From Lamellibrachia columna (taxonomy: Eukaryota; Annelida; Polychaeta; Sabellida; Siboglinidae), in the NCBI GenBank assembly GCA_963662155.1, contig OY759267.1, forward strand, positions 33,894,976 through 33,958,975: a DNA stretch of 64,000 nucleotides. Reading direction: 5' to 3'. The notes under the pieces were generated by a model that had not been told where the DNA came from, searched no databases, and saw nothing but the letters and a program-made list of their open reading frames with translations. Made by a program: the position numbers and the translations under genes. Position 1 is the first letter of the stretch; every line of letters starts with the position of its first letter. Below are positions 46,425-56,599 of the stretch, one piece after another.

Positions 46425-48925
46425 TACTTAGGTTTACTTAGGTTCTTCCTGACCGTAGGCGGTGGCCTCGGTGGTCAGATCTTCAATTATCCCTTGGAAT
46501 TTTCTACGACTTCCTGGCAAGGCAGCTTTGTAGTTGTAGAGAAACTCCTCAGTACTCCAATGTCTATCTAGGCGGTTTTTAAATGAGTTGACACTTGGGG
46601 CAGTTACAACTACTTCCGGTAGATCATTCCATAATCTGGTAACTCTAAGTGAGAAGCTTTATTTTCTAACATTTGTACAAGCATTTTCTATAAACAATTT
46701 CAAACTATGACCCCTTGTTCCTTCCTTTGTATCACTGTCTTTGTGCAGCTTGACAATGTTAGATACATCACTGTCATATTTCCCATGGAGCAGTTTATAT
46801 ACCTCAATCATATCACCACGAGTTTGTCTATATGCAAGTGTAGGAAGTTTCAATCTCTGAAGTCTTTCTTCGTAAGAAATATTCTTCATACCAGGAAGCT
46901 GTTTTGTTGCGCGTCTTTGCACATTTTCGATGGCATCTTTGTATTTCTGTTTATAAGGGGACCATGTTGATATTGCATAATCTAGATGACTCCTAACTAA
47001 AGCTTTATATAATGGCACCAAATTATGTTGATTTAGGATTGTAAAGGACCTTCTAATAACTGCCATGATACTATTTGCTTTGTTTATTTTTTGGTTGATG
47101 TGTTTATCAAATTCTAGGTTTTAATCAATTATAACCCCAATGTCTTTTTGTTCTTCTATTCCTCCTAATTCATGGGCAGTATTATCTATCTTCAGGTTGT
47201 ATGCATACTCTTGCTGTATTGTTTTCCCTACGTGCATTAAATTACATTTATCTGGGTGGAACCTTAATAACCATTTACTTGACCAAAATGTTAAATAATC
47301 TAAGTCGTTCTGTAGTGTACGCTGGTCATGTGGACTAGTGATCGTTTAGAAAATCTTTGTATCATCCGCAAACATATATACATTTGAAACTATATTCTCA
47401 GGAAGATCATTTATGTATAAAACAAATAGGATCGGTCCTAAGACACTGCCCTGTGGAATACCACTTGTTATATTTGCCCACTCAGAATTTGTCCCATTTA
47501 CATTGACCTGCTGTACCCGGTCAGACAAGAACGCCTGGATCCATCTTAGTGTGTAATACTCTATACCATACGATTTAAGTTTGCCTATCAATCTTTTGTG
47601 AGGGACTGTGTCAAATGCTTAAATGAAGTCCAAATATACAACGTCTACAAATTCCCCTCTATCCAAAGCTTTGGTCCATGAGTCAATAACATTTAATAAT
47701 TGGAGTACCTTTAATAAAAATTTAATAAAACCAAATTGTTGCGTACTAAATTATTTTTTCCTAATCATATGATTGACAATATGATCTTTGACACATTGTT
47801 CCATACATTTACATATTATACTTGTTAAGCTGACTGGTCTATAATTTCCTACGTTTTTTCGATTACCCTTCTTAAATATGGCTGAGATCCTTCCCTGTTT
47901 CCATTCCTTTGGTAGTTCACCCACAGCCAGTGAATTATTAAATAGCCTAGCTAGTGGTTTACATAAATGATTAGATAGCTCTTTCAACAACCTAGGATGA
48001 ACACCATCAGGCCCTACCGATTTACACACATTAAGGTTATCAAGCCTTTTTTTAATAATTTCCTCATCAATAGTCAATTCTTCCATGTTGTGCCTTAACT
48101 TCACTGGTGGAATATGAGGGATATCACCATCTGGCTCTATAGTAAAAACACTTGACAAAAATATCCTAGGACATCTGCCTTTTCCCTATCAGAATCTGTG
48201 AGTCTAGATTTAGGATCTTATGGGTCTGTGTTCAGATCTGAAACACCTTCCCGATTCTTGGTTTTGGAGTTCATATATTTCCATACTGCTTTTGGGTTTG
48301 TCTTAGATTCTGTTGCTAGCTTCATCTCAAATTCCTTCTGTATCCTCCTCGTTAATTTACGGACTTGATTTCTAGCCCTACAATATTCAGTGTAGTATTT
48401 TCCTTCTTTTGTCTCCATATAACGTTTCCATAAAATGTGTTTTTTCTTAATTTTCTTTACTGATTCCTTGTTTAGGGGTACTTTTCCTTTATGTCTGTTA
48501 ATATTTCTCACAAGTCGATGAGGGATGAATTCATCCTCTATCTTTTTAATATATTCTTTAAAACCTAACCATTGATGGTTTATAGTGCTCGTGCCAAATA
48601 TCTCGCCAGTCTGTGTGGTCTAGTTTCGTCTTCATACTATTATAATCCCCTTGGTCTTAATATTATTTAAGTCGTGTATGGCTTGCTATTTCTGCATAGC
48701 ACCTAAATGTAGTGATGAGGACAGAGTGATCACTCTTACCAAGTGGGCTTTTATACACTATATCATCTATCGTATCTTTTTCATTGGTGAAAAACTAAAT
48801 CAAGAATGTTCGATTTATTTCCTAATCGCCCCCTTGTTGGGAGTGTGACATGTTGGAAGAGGAAATTATCTCTTATTCCTTCTTTAAATTTAGTATCTGG
48901 GCTATTAGTATTCTCTGAGAGTGTG
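46425..48925 (-). mobile_element. CR1-like non-LTR retrotransposon, 5'-truncated
   Basis: The minus strand encodes the last part of an endonuclease domain (PLGKSDHSV at about 48720-48747), a linker and a full CR1-type reverse transcriptase with C-terminal domain. Motifs: VGPDGVHPRLLKEL, NYRPVSLTSIICKCMEQ, AFDTVPHKRLIGKL, IPQGSVLGPILFVLYINDLP, MFADDTKIF and YAISTWSPYKQKYKDAIE. Its 3' end (about 46425-46445) has a short AACCTAAGTA-type repeat, as CR1 elements often have. It is truncated inside the endonuclease at about 48925, next to a GT/GC repeat. Stops at about 47346, 47620 and 47751 inactivate it. Confidence 0.9.
46659..48158 (-). pseudogene. Reverse transcriptase of the CR1-like element
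   Basis: Three open pieces (48158-47751, 47591-47346, 47066-46659) join across single stops or shifts into one CR1-type RT. The fingers/palm segment has KKGNRKNVGNYRPVSLTS, the palm has SGIPQGSVLGP and the catalytic FADDT (FADD rather than YADD is usual for CR1-like elements), and the C-terminal region has HLDYAISTWSPY and a RGDMIEVYKLLHG motif. The breaks are few, indicating a fairly recent insertion. Confidence 0.85.
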
Positions 48926-48976
48926 TACCAGTTTTGTGTGTGTCTGTGTGCACGCGCACGTGCGTGTGTGATTTAT
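48926..48976 (+). repeat. Alternating purine-pyrimidine (GT/GC) tract
   Basis: TTTTGTGTGTGTCTGTGTGCACGCGCACGTGCGTGTGTG-type stretch (quoted in part), directly at the truncated 5' end of the CR1-like element. It has Z-DNA-forming potential by composition. Confidence 0.7.
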
Positions 48977-49452
48977 ATTATATACCTACAATGTTAAGTC
49001 ATTTTTCAGTTTTAAACGATACCTGTGGCTGTGGCCAGTGTGGGTCTGACTGCGGATTCACCACGCTTCGATCACATGTTTTATTTCCTTGCAAATGGGT
49101 TCTACCACACGTCCGTTAGCAATACATTTAGAGCCAGTGTGCAGCGATCTGCAAAGAAGTTTCGTTTGAGAGGTATGTGCAGTCATTGATATTTGATTTA
49201 GCTGACTTACGCAGATTGTTTTCATAGTGGAGGATCTGAAATAGAGTTGAGCTGTGCTCAGTCACAGGAGTCCGTGCTTTAGTTCCATCATTCAATATGA
49301 TCCCAGGCATATTTATGTTACAAAAATGTTCTATCTTAGATCATTTTTAGGGCCAAATAGCACCCTGGTATGTGCCATGGAACTAAAGCACTGAGGTATC
49401 AAATTTAGGCAAAACTATAGTTATAATGGCAAAATCGCACAAGTCCCCTATA

Positions 49453-49845
49453 ATTTGTAGTCGCCTTGACTATTGCAAGTCACTGCTAAACAATGTTGCT
49501 AAAAAGGACTTGAAGGAGTACATAATTGTTTGGCATGTGTTGTAATCAAAGCCCCTCGTTTCTCAACATCACTTCCTCTACTTAAACAGCTCCACTGTCT
49601 TCTGGTTGTGTATCGAACCAAATTAGCTACCATTATGTATTGGGCCCTTTCTACACAACAACCACCCTACTTGGTTAGTTTCTTGCATTTTACAGATATC
49701 CCTAGGAATCTAAGATCATCTGTGCCACAACAACTTTTTGTCCCCAAAACTAATATTGACATTGACAAATGTGCTTTCTCTGCATGGCAGCACGGATCAT
49801 ATTGAGTCACATGCAAATTTCCAGGTTAGAAAATAAACAAACAAA
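49453..49845 (+). mobile_element. L2/CR1-like RT C-terminal fragment
   Basis: Reads RLDYCKSLLNNVAKKDLK, then after a shift APRFSTSLPLLKQLHCLLVV, YRTKLATIMYWALS, NLRSSVPQQLFVPK and DKCAFSAWQ. This is the C-terminal segment of L2/CR1-type LINEs (LDYCNSLL, L-x-x-LHWLPV-x-x-R, Y-x-AL, LRSS, L-x-VP, RAFS-x-AAP). The usual LHWLP and RAFS are degraded. It is 5' truncated, and its 3' end lies near 49845. Confidence 0.85.
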
Positions 49846-49849
49846 ACAA

Positions 49850-49925
49850 GCACCATCGTACGATGAATCTGTATATTTCATCCAGTATAGCAATTATACA
49901 ATGATTATTTCCTAAGTAAAAAAAT
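49850..49925 (+). repeat. Short dispersed repeat (related to 57034-57110)
   Basis: AAGCACCATCGTACGATGAAT...CATCCAGTATAGCAATTATACA... aligns in the same orientation with 57034-57110, roughly 75 percent identity by eye. The two copies bracket the integrase/Ulp1/189-codon cluster. 49930-50258 holds no supported gene. Confidence 0.45.
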
Positions 49926-50258
49926 GTCAGCAACCAAATGTTTTGTCTTAAGTACTGAGACATTCGGTTATCTATTTCCACTTCTGCACATACTTCTATG
50001 AGCTCAGATTCCTGGGGACGCAGGCGCATTAAGTTCACTATATTATCATTATCACGTACCACACTGATCTACGAAATATTAGCAATTATTTGTAGAACGT
50101 TCATCTGCATGTAGAGTTTATCAATTTATGCACATAATTTGCACACAAGTGTTGGGACAAGCATTCTTCATGTTATTTGTCTCCAATAGTTAAACATATA
50201 TTTTGAATATTTATATAATATATAATATTCACTAATTAATGGATAGTGTGTGTTGCAG

Positions 50259-50431
50259 GGGAAAGTTGTGTTTTGTGGCAAAAGGAGGCCTGCGGTTGGT
50301 ACTGCGCAGCCGTACTGAGATCGAGGCAGCACTTAGAGTGTGCCACGATGATCCGGGCACTGGGGGTCATCGGGGCGTGGCGGTTACTTTGAAAAAACTG
50401 GACTACGATGGCAAAATATGTGATATATTGG
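50259..50431 (+). CDS. Integrase gene exon: H2C2 zinc-finger region (Ginger/KRBA2-like)
   Basis: Acceptor TGTTGCAG (ending 50258) and donor GTAAGT (50432) bound 173 nt. It reads GKLCFVAKGGLRLVLRSRTE, then CHDDPGTGGHRGVAVTLKKL. The H-x-x-x-x-GGH pattern is the first half of the H2C2 zinc finger found before retroviral-type and Ginger-type integrases. It starts on the third base of a codon, so an upstream exon is expected; none was found. It ends in phase 1 and joins in phase to 50725. Codon third positions are GC-rich compared with surroundings. Presence of introns favours a Ginger-like DNA transposon or domesticated gene over an LTR element (inference). Confidence 0.7.
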
Positions 50432-50724
50432 GTAAGTTAAACATACTATCTTTATAAATGTAATTGGAGTACAAATTGCCATAACAGCATGAGTGATATG
50501 TTAAGCCTGTGTAGTGTTACAGAGACTATGCCACTATGTCATAACTTTATTGTACTTTGCTAGTGCTGGTGAAACTATTACATCATCGGGTAATGACGTC
50601 AACAATTTAGCACTGTGATTATTTTTTTCAGGCTTTCAGTGATTAAACTCGCATTCTGTGTTGCATAATATTTATAGTGAATTTATCAAAATGTCTTCTG
50701 ATTCTTTTCTATTTCACATTGTAG

Positions 50725-50915
50725 GTGAAAGCGTGCCCGCATGCCAGCACAAAATGAAGACTGGCTCCCGAGCTTCAGCCCATCAAAACAGATGTTACCT
50801 GGGATGTAGTAGTTATCGACCTGATGGGGCCTTATTTCGAAACTTCGAACTGGGTAAATACATTTTCACTGCGACTGATTTGTTTTCTAAGTTTGTCTTC
50901 GCAAGGCAGATTAAG
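50725..50915 (+). pseudogene. Integrase gene exon: catalytic core, first Asp, with two frameshifts
   Basis: Acceptor TTGTAG (ending 50724), donor GTACTA (50916). The start in the expected frame reads GESVPACQHKMK (the second zinc-binding part), and the end reads GKYIFTATDLFSKFVFARQI, both typical. Between them the homology moves to another frame: ELQPIKTDVTWDVVVIDLMG, containing the first catalytic Asp in IDLMGPY. Two compensating single-base changes would explain this, one near 50765 and one near 50850. The expected-frame translation stays open by chance. The integrase is therefore probably inactive. Confidence 0.65.
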
Positions 50916-51268
50916 GTACTAATAGCACTGCACAGTTCTGTTTGGCTTTCAATCATATTGTGTGTCCACTCCTATATGCACAGTTTATTACCGACCTTCG
51001 CACATCCATTTATGGACATGGTAAATGACACTATAGGCTAACTTTGTTATCAGCCCTCACTGTAACCAATTAAACTGACTTTCTTCAAATACTATTGCAT
51101 TTGACAGTGTTAACATTGATGCTGTTTTGGGCAATATTATCTAGCTTCCTTGCTTCTCTTGGACGTATGCTTTATATGTGGATTACAGTATATGTATCTA
51201 TCATGGCAAATGTATGAAGTGCAAATGTACAATAATGTTCAATGATGAATTCTGATTGACAGTGACAG

Positions 51269-51373
51269 AGCAAAGCTGCAGGGGATGTCAGTGCTGCTAT
51301 CATTGACCTCTTCTATTCCTACGGGCCACCACAACGCCTCCTGAGTGACCAAGGTCGTGAATTTATAAATGTG
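51269..51373 (+). CDS. Integrase gene exon: catalytic core, second Asp
   Basis: Acceptor TGACAG (ending 51268) and donor GTATGG (51374) bound 105 nt in phase with the preceding exon. It reads SKAAGDVSAAIIDLFYSYGP then PQRLLSDQGREFINV; SDQGREF carries the second catalytic Asp. The third catalytic residue (Glu, about 35 residues further) should lie in the next exon. No such exon was found between here and the GPY exon, which also does not join in phase. Confidence 0.65.
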
Positions 51374-51529
51374 GTATGGCACAAATATACTTCTCACTTG
51401 GCTGCTTATTATTATTTTACATATTACTATTAGCATTAAAATAATAATATGCATATTTTGGTGATGTTAGGATGCATGTCAGTTGTCTCATTTTAATGAA
51501 CTATATCACATTATGCTTGTCTGATGCAG

Positions 51530-51681
51530 GTGGTAAGCTGGAGGCCAACTGGCTCGGTCCATACACGGTTAAGACCGTCGGACCGAACCATCAGGCGGTC
51601 TTAGAGAAGGACGGGGTGCTGTTGAAGCACAAAGTGAACTTTGGCCAGCTCAAGCCATATTTAGATCGCACGTTTCATGAA
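51530..51681 (+). CDS. Integrase gene exon: GPY/F domain
   Basis: Acceptor CTGATGCAG (ending 51529) and donor GTATAG (51682). It reads GGKLEANWLGPYTVKTVG, then LLKHKVNFGQLKPYLDRT. WLGPYTV followed by an L-K/PY end is the GPY/F module that ends integrases of Ty3/Gypsy, Metaviridae-like and Ginger1 elements. It enters with two bases of a codon, out of phase with 51269-51373, implying a missing exon (with the catalytic Glu) or loss by deletion. Confidence 0.7.
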
Positions 51682-51831
51682 GGTATAGTAAACTTATCTG
51701 TTTTTTATGTGTATTTTTAGTAATGTTTTTTTATTGTTTTTCTCTTGGTTGGGTGCTGCATATTTCTTCCCATTGTATCAAATAACAGGCATGAGGTGAT
51801 TAACTTCACCTAATCATTAACTTAATAATTA

Positions 51832-53019
51832 ATGAGTACTGCCTGCCCAGCTGCTGCACTCGTTTCGACTACCACCCGCCCAGCTGCTGCAATCGTGACG
51901 ACTACCACCCGCCCAGCTGCTGCAATCGTGACGACTACAACCTGCCCAGCTACGGCAATCGTGACGACTACCACCCGTCCAGCTGCTGCAAGCGTGACGA
52001 CTACCACCCGCCCAGCTGCTGCACTCCTTTCGACTACTGCCTGCCCAGCGACGACTGCCTCACTGCTGCCAGTGCCAACCAAGCGGCCACACACCAAGAA
52101 CGCTAAGGTTGTGTGTTCGTCAAAACAGCAGCGTGTGGACTTCGTTTTAGATGAGTTCAGTTTGCTGACAGACGACCACGAATGGGTAGAACTACAATTG
52201 CTGAAGAAGCAATTTCCTGGAATGGCCGGCTTGCAAAACCCAGTTCTCGGTGCCGTTCTGCAGTTCGCTGTTGCGAGTGGACCGTTTGTGTATGTACTGC
52301 ATGATGGAGAACTGCACAGGGTAACTGTCGCCACTCCACCAACCCACGTGGATGCAGATGTCATCGTTTATGACTCGCTCAACAGAAGTGTCAACATGCA
52401 CTGCAAAATGCAGATTGCTTTACTGCTGTGAACAACACACTCAAGAATCAGGTGTGTTGTTGACACCAGTCAGCGACAGAGTGGGGTCATTGATTGTGGG
52501 CTCTACGCCATTGCAGCAGCAACATCTGTGTGTTATGAGGAATTCCCCAGTGGCGAGTACGATCAGGCTGCAATGCGTGGACACTTGCGAACCTGCATTG
52601 AAAGTGGTGTCATGACACACTTCCCAAGCAGCATGAGGTTAGACTTAATGTGTAACTTAATAATTGCCATGATATTGAAGAGTACGCATTTATATAACGC
52701 GAGTGGGATCTTTAATTTCCCTTGGCATAAAAAGTAGATGTAAAATATATGCATATGATAATTATACATGTGTACGTATATATTCAATGTGGTTGAAATA
52801 TATTGAAAGATACTGGTATAGTTGAAATGTTTTCATGTAGGAAATTGTTGACAATTTATGCTGATTCTTTTGGTGGGATAGGCTGTAATATTGTCACCAA
52901 AATATAATAAAAACCACATTCTGTGATGTTATACATGCTCAGCAAATTTTTCACTTTGTTTGGATAGGTCTGCAGACACGTGTGAACATTTGAGTCACGA
53001 TTGTGAAAATGATGACTGA
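51832..53019 (+). pseudogene. Ulp1-like C48 cysteine protease gene, two exons, one internal stop
   Basis: Exon 1 is 51832-52637 (donor GTTAGA) and exon 2 is 52968-53019 (acceptor GGATAG); the split AGG codon joins them in frame to a TGA at 53017-53019, 286 codons in all. Residues ~3-75 are a Thr/Ala/Pro-rich repeat. The protease domain follows: LLTDDHEWVELQLLKKQFPG, catalytic His in DGELHRVTV (His at 52315-52317; the usual HW is HR), Asp in IVYDSL (52372-52374), Gln and Cys in QRQSGVIDCGLYA (52477 and 52495), and MRGHLRTCIE. All four active-site residues are present, but codon 200 is TGA (52429-52431). Ulp1-type proteases accompany the integrase in some Ginger1 transposons. Confidence 0.75.
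51838..52050 (+). repeat. 33-bp coding minisatellite (Thr/Ala/Pro repeat)
   Basis: Six imperfect 33-bp units encode an 11-residue repeat of the form TTTTRPAAAIV. It makes up most of the N-terminal part of the Ulp1-like ORF. A minus-strand ORF here is a shadow. 51690-51831 upstream shows no clear exon. Confidence 0.9.
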
Positions 53020-56000
53020 CTTCTCACAGAAAAAGTGCTATGTTAAGGTAAATGTCTGTTTTGTAGTTTGAAGTATTATTTTTTTCATAACACAATAGTG
53101 AGAAATAATTTTTTGTCATTATGACTAAAATGTCTTTGTGCATCATTATGCAGGCGATTTCCAAACAAACAGATCACATGTGCTTAGGTACGTATCCTAA
53201 TTAAAGGTGCTTAATCAATTTGTTTTTTGTTTTGGTACATTTTTGTCCAATTCAACAACAGGAATAAATATCGGGCTTTTGACATGCCGCGATAACACAC
53301 TTTGCTGAAAGTGATCTTTTTTGCACCAGTAAACCTGATGACGAGTTGATGCAGCACCTATAGTTTTTTTAGCAGACAAATTGTTGCTTTGTTATTGCAA
53401 ATTAGACTTAAGTTTATGTTCATCTAACCTTTTGTTATGACGGGTCACTTTAACGTTCATTCTGTTGCATGTTTAGTTTAAGACCACAGATTTTTATAGT
53501 ATATTTTTGACAGATAGGTAAGTACTATCCAACATTCTTCTTTATAACTATAAATACAGTCAACCTTGCATACGTCAGATTCTCCTAAGTCGTATCTTCG
53601 CTCAGCTTGGACACAATTCCGACTTGGAATGTATTTATTTCCCATACGAAATCTATGTCTAAGTCGGATCTTCACCTAACTCGGATTAAATCGCTTGGTC
53701 CCTTTGATTCCGACTAATGTGAGGTTTACTGTAAGTCTACACTTGTCAAGGGCTAGAAATACATCAAATAACCTACTTGTCCGCAGGCAGTTATAATAAA
53801 AAAGACATTTTCTGACAACTGGTATCATTAATTTAGAGCCCAGCGTTTGTAATGAATTATCTAATACAGTGTGCAAATTATTTTTTAAAGCTATTTGTTT
53901 TCAATATTGTCAACTGTTCTTTTACATGTACAAATCCCATGATTTTGTTTCAGATTTTCTTTCACTGGATGATGACTTGGTGGAGTGGAATCCTGACAAA
54001 GTTGCCCCACATGTACAAGAGGCCTACGCTCTCATTACAACATGCACAAAGAGACAGTTTGCTGATAAGGTAGCAATACTTAAGACAATAATGGTAACCG
54101 TAAAATGGCAAAATCAAACACTTCGTAACTTAGCTAATATTTTATGGATTTTGATGAACTTTCCATCAATATTAGTATGGACATCTATCATGCAAATTAT
54201 GTATTCTATCATCCCTAATTCATTTGCATATCCCTCATTTTCATGTAGAAATGTGACTATTAAAATACATGTCTGCAAATGTCACTCTATAATACAGCAA
54301 TCACATATTAATGGAATTTTGCAGGGTTTGAAATTATAAGATGTTAAATTTTATATGTGTTTACAGGTGAGGGACATTGTGCTCAGCGACCTTCATGACA
54401 TGTTCACATTCCAAGAACCCAAGTAAGTTAGCTATTATAATATATATTATAATTAGAATCTTCAGGCTTTAAATTTCAAAACAAGCCATCACCATGTAGC
54501 ATCTATAGGACCAATGTCCAAAAAAGTGTAGAAATGGATTTTTGGAGGTCCGAGAAAACAAATTTTTATTCTAAAGAATTAAGTAATATTTTCTTATTGT
54601 ATGCATAGGGGGATATTTTCCATCAAGTGTTCAAGTTTAATATGCATTATTTTTGTTGTAACTGTTACTTAAAGTCATGCCTGATTTTCATCGCTTTTAG
54701 TGGGAGCAATCCATGGTAACATTTTTGTTAGCCTGACTATAATTCACGGCTTGAGAGGCAAGACACACTTTTTACTAAATGTACACTATAACTCCTATAA
54801 TTATAAGGAGTGCAGACAGGAGCCTCAAGATCTTACACAAAAATAATTATCATTCTTTAAAACAAAAGTAGTGTTGTCAAATTGCTTTTACGTATACATT
54901 GTAGGAATTGCAGTCACATTTATATTTATACATCAAACTAAGTGCTATGTATCTCTACAAATGATATTTGATCTGTTTTTAGGGCAGGCCGCGTTCCAGC
55001 AAAGTATGCACGACATTGTGCAGCACCAAGGGGACAACGCCTTAGACTATTGACCGACTATGCTGCCCTTGCCGCGGCATGTCCTGGGGTAAGATACCAA
55101 ACAATGCTATTCAGATATGTTGTAGTGAAACATTTGCTCTTGAAATATATGGTAGATTTTCACTTGTGCAGGTGGGCCACCTCGCTGTCTTTGTCACCCA
55201 CCTCGTCCAGTATTTGCCAAAATTGCCACCTCACAGCTATTTCTTGTGCTCATATTTTTTCTGTTTATTATAAATAAATTAACAAATTAAAGTCGTGAAA
55301 GCATCACTAAAGTAAATAGCAGGTCGTGTATGCATTCGATACCTTATCCAATCTATCAGTGTCTATGGGCTTGCCTTGGACATCATGCATGTTGAAGGGT
55401 CAGAACAAAAGTGAGGTTGACAAATGGTCAAATTCTAAAGTTTTATTTCAGTTTCCTTCTAACTTTAATGGAAAACGCTATTTTGAAGTTAGGTTTTGAA
55501 CACATTATAAGTTTTGTTACAATGCAAATCATTGTGCTTTATTTGTTCTATCCTTTCTTTTTAATAACCTTTCGGTTATGATGCATTGCTTATAGATGGT
55601 ATTTATTAAATAATTTATTGCTGACGCATTTCACGTTTTAGGTTGTGGAAACACTGCTCATACAGGCAAAGAGGGCATGTGAGACAACAATCATAACAGG
55701 GTTGTACTCCACCGAAACCCTGTATCTGGTGCCAGACAATTTGAGGAAATTGTCATCTCTGTAAGTTACAAAAATAAGGGTAATTTATCTAATTATACGT
55801 GAATACATTTATGTACAATATATGGCACACTTCTTTTTTTAACTCTGTACATCATGTGTTACGAACACCTGGATTATGAAGCTTTTAAGGTGTAAGTAGG
55901 AATAATCTAACGATATATGCTCACTAGACGTAACACCACTGCAGTTTTTAAAATTGCTTCTCAATATAATAGCTCGTCAAATCTGACATTATTTTACTTC

Positions 56001-56420
56001 AAACTCTCTACTATGTAAATAGCCTATTTGAATTTCATATTCAGAATAATGAAGGTCCACGAATGGATTAAAAAATCTGCGTGTCATTGACACATTGCTA
56101 ACTTCAAATAACAAATTCACAAAGCAACACACTTATAATAGAGGTGTTATTCTAACAGTATTCCTTGAAGACTACTGGGTCAATTGTATGTTTCTTCTGT
56201 ATTAGGCTGTGCAGGATTTCTCATCATAATAATAATAACATTTATTTTGTTCAGCGCCACGTCCAATATTGTTCACAGAGCTTTACAGTTGCATTATATG
56301 TGTAATTCATTCCATTGCAGCGCATCGTACAAGAGGCTTGTTGTCGAACCATTTCTGTTTGGTCAAACACTTCAAGCCCTTGGCCTGAAAGAAGAACACG
56401 CCAATGCAATCGTTGGTTAG
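53009..56420 (+). CDS. Seven-exon gene of unknown family, 189 residues, C-terminal to the Ulp1-like gene
   Basis: Exons are 53009-53047, 53154-53187, 53954-54069, 54367-54422, 54983-55088, 55642-55760 and 56321-56420. All introns have GT...AG ends (donors GTAAAT, GTACGT, GTAGCA, GTAAGT, GTAAGA, GTAAGT), and all phases match. Total 570 nt = 189 codons plus TAG. The protein starts MMTDFSQKKCYVK; exon 3 has LDDDLVEWNPDKVAPHVQEA, exon 4 VRDIVLSDLHDMFTFQEP, exon 5 LLTDYAALAAACPG, and the end is LGLKEEHANAIVG. No stop or shift interrupts it. It is soluble-looking, helical and has no signal peptide. I do not recognise the family. The start ATG overlaps the stop of the Ulp1-like gene by 11 nt (ATGATGACTGA). 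A polyA signal follows at 56580. Intron 2 contains a Tigger-like MITE. The exact 5' end is less sure than exons 3-7. Confidence 0.7.
53557..53731. mobile_element. Tc1/mariner (Tigger/pogo-like) MITE
   Basis: Imperfect terminal inverted repeats CAGTCAACCTTGCATACGTC and (from the other end) CAGTAAACCTCACATTAGTC are flanked by TA target duplications (53555-53556, 53732-53733). The 175-bp body is non-coding. CAGT... ends with TA duplication are the signature of Tc1/mariner superfamily elements. It is inserted in intron 2 of the 189-codon gene. Confidence 0.85.
54423..54982. other. Intron, no other feature seen
   Basis: Intron 4 of the 189-codon gene (560 nt), AT-rich. Introns 55089-55641 and 55761-56320 also show nothing else that I can support. 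Confidence 0.6.
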
Positions 56421-56579
56421 CCAGATGTGACACTATCGATTGCACTAAGCCTCGTTATGTTAATTTGTTGTCATTTGTATTCGCTGCCGATTGTGCTGAC
56501 TTAGCAGACCCACTCTTTGATTGAATCGTCTTATAAGTAATGTTATGTAAGACTTCAAATTGTTGCACTGGTGTGCATG

Positions 56580-56585
56580 AATAAA
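56580..56585 (+). terminator. Polyadenylation signal of the 189-codon gene
   Basis: AATAAA lies 160 nt downstream of the TAG at 56418-56420, followed by a TGTG-rich stretch. This is consistent with a 3' end shortly after. Confidence 0.6.
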
Positions 56586-56599
56586 CTGTGTGACAATTG

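Noticed and set aside
50259..51681. Ty3/Gypsy LTR retrotransposon
   Set aside because: The integrase type fits, but no reverse transcriptase, RNase H or LTRs were found and the exons have spliceosomal borders.
51822..52364. 180-codon minus-strand ORF
   Set aside because: Shadow of the Ulp1-like ORF and its 33-bp repeat.
50259..53019. Maverick/Polinton element
   Set aside because: Integrase with GPY/F and a Ulp1-like protease could suggest it, but there is no DNA polymerase B, packaging ATPase or capsid gene nearby, and the coding sequence is split by introns.
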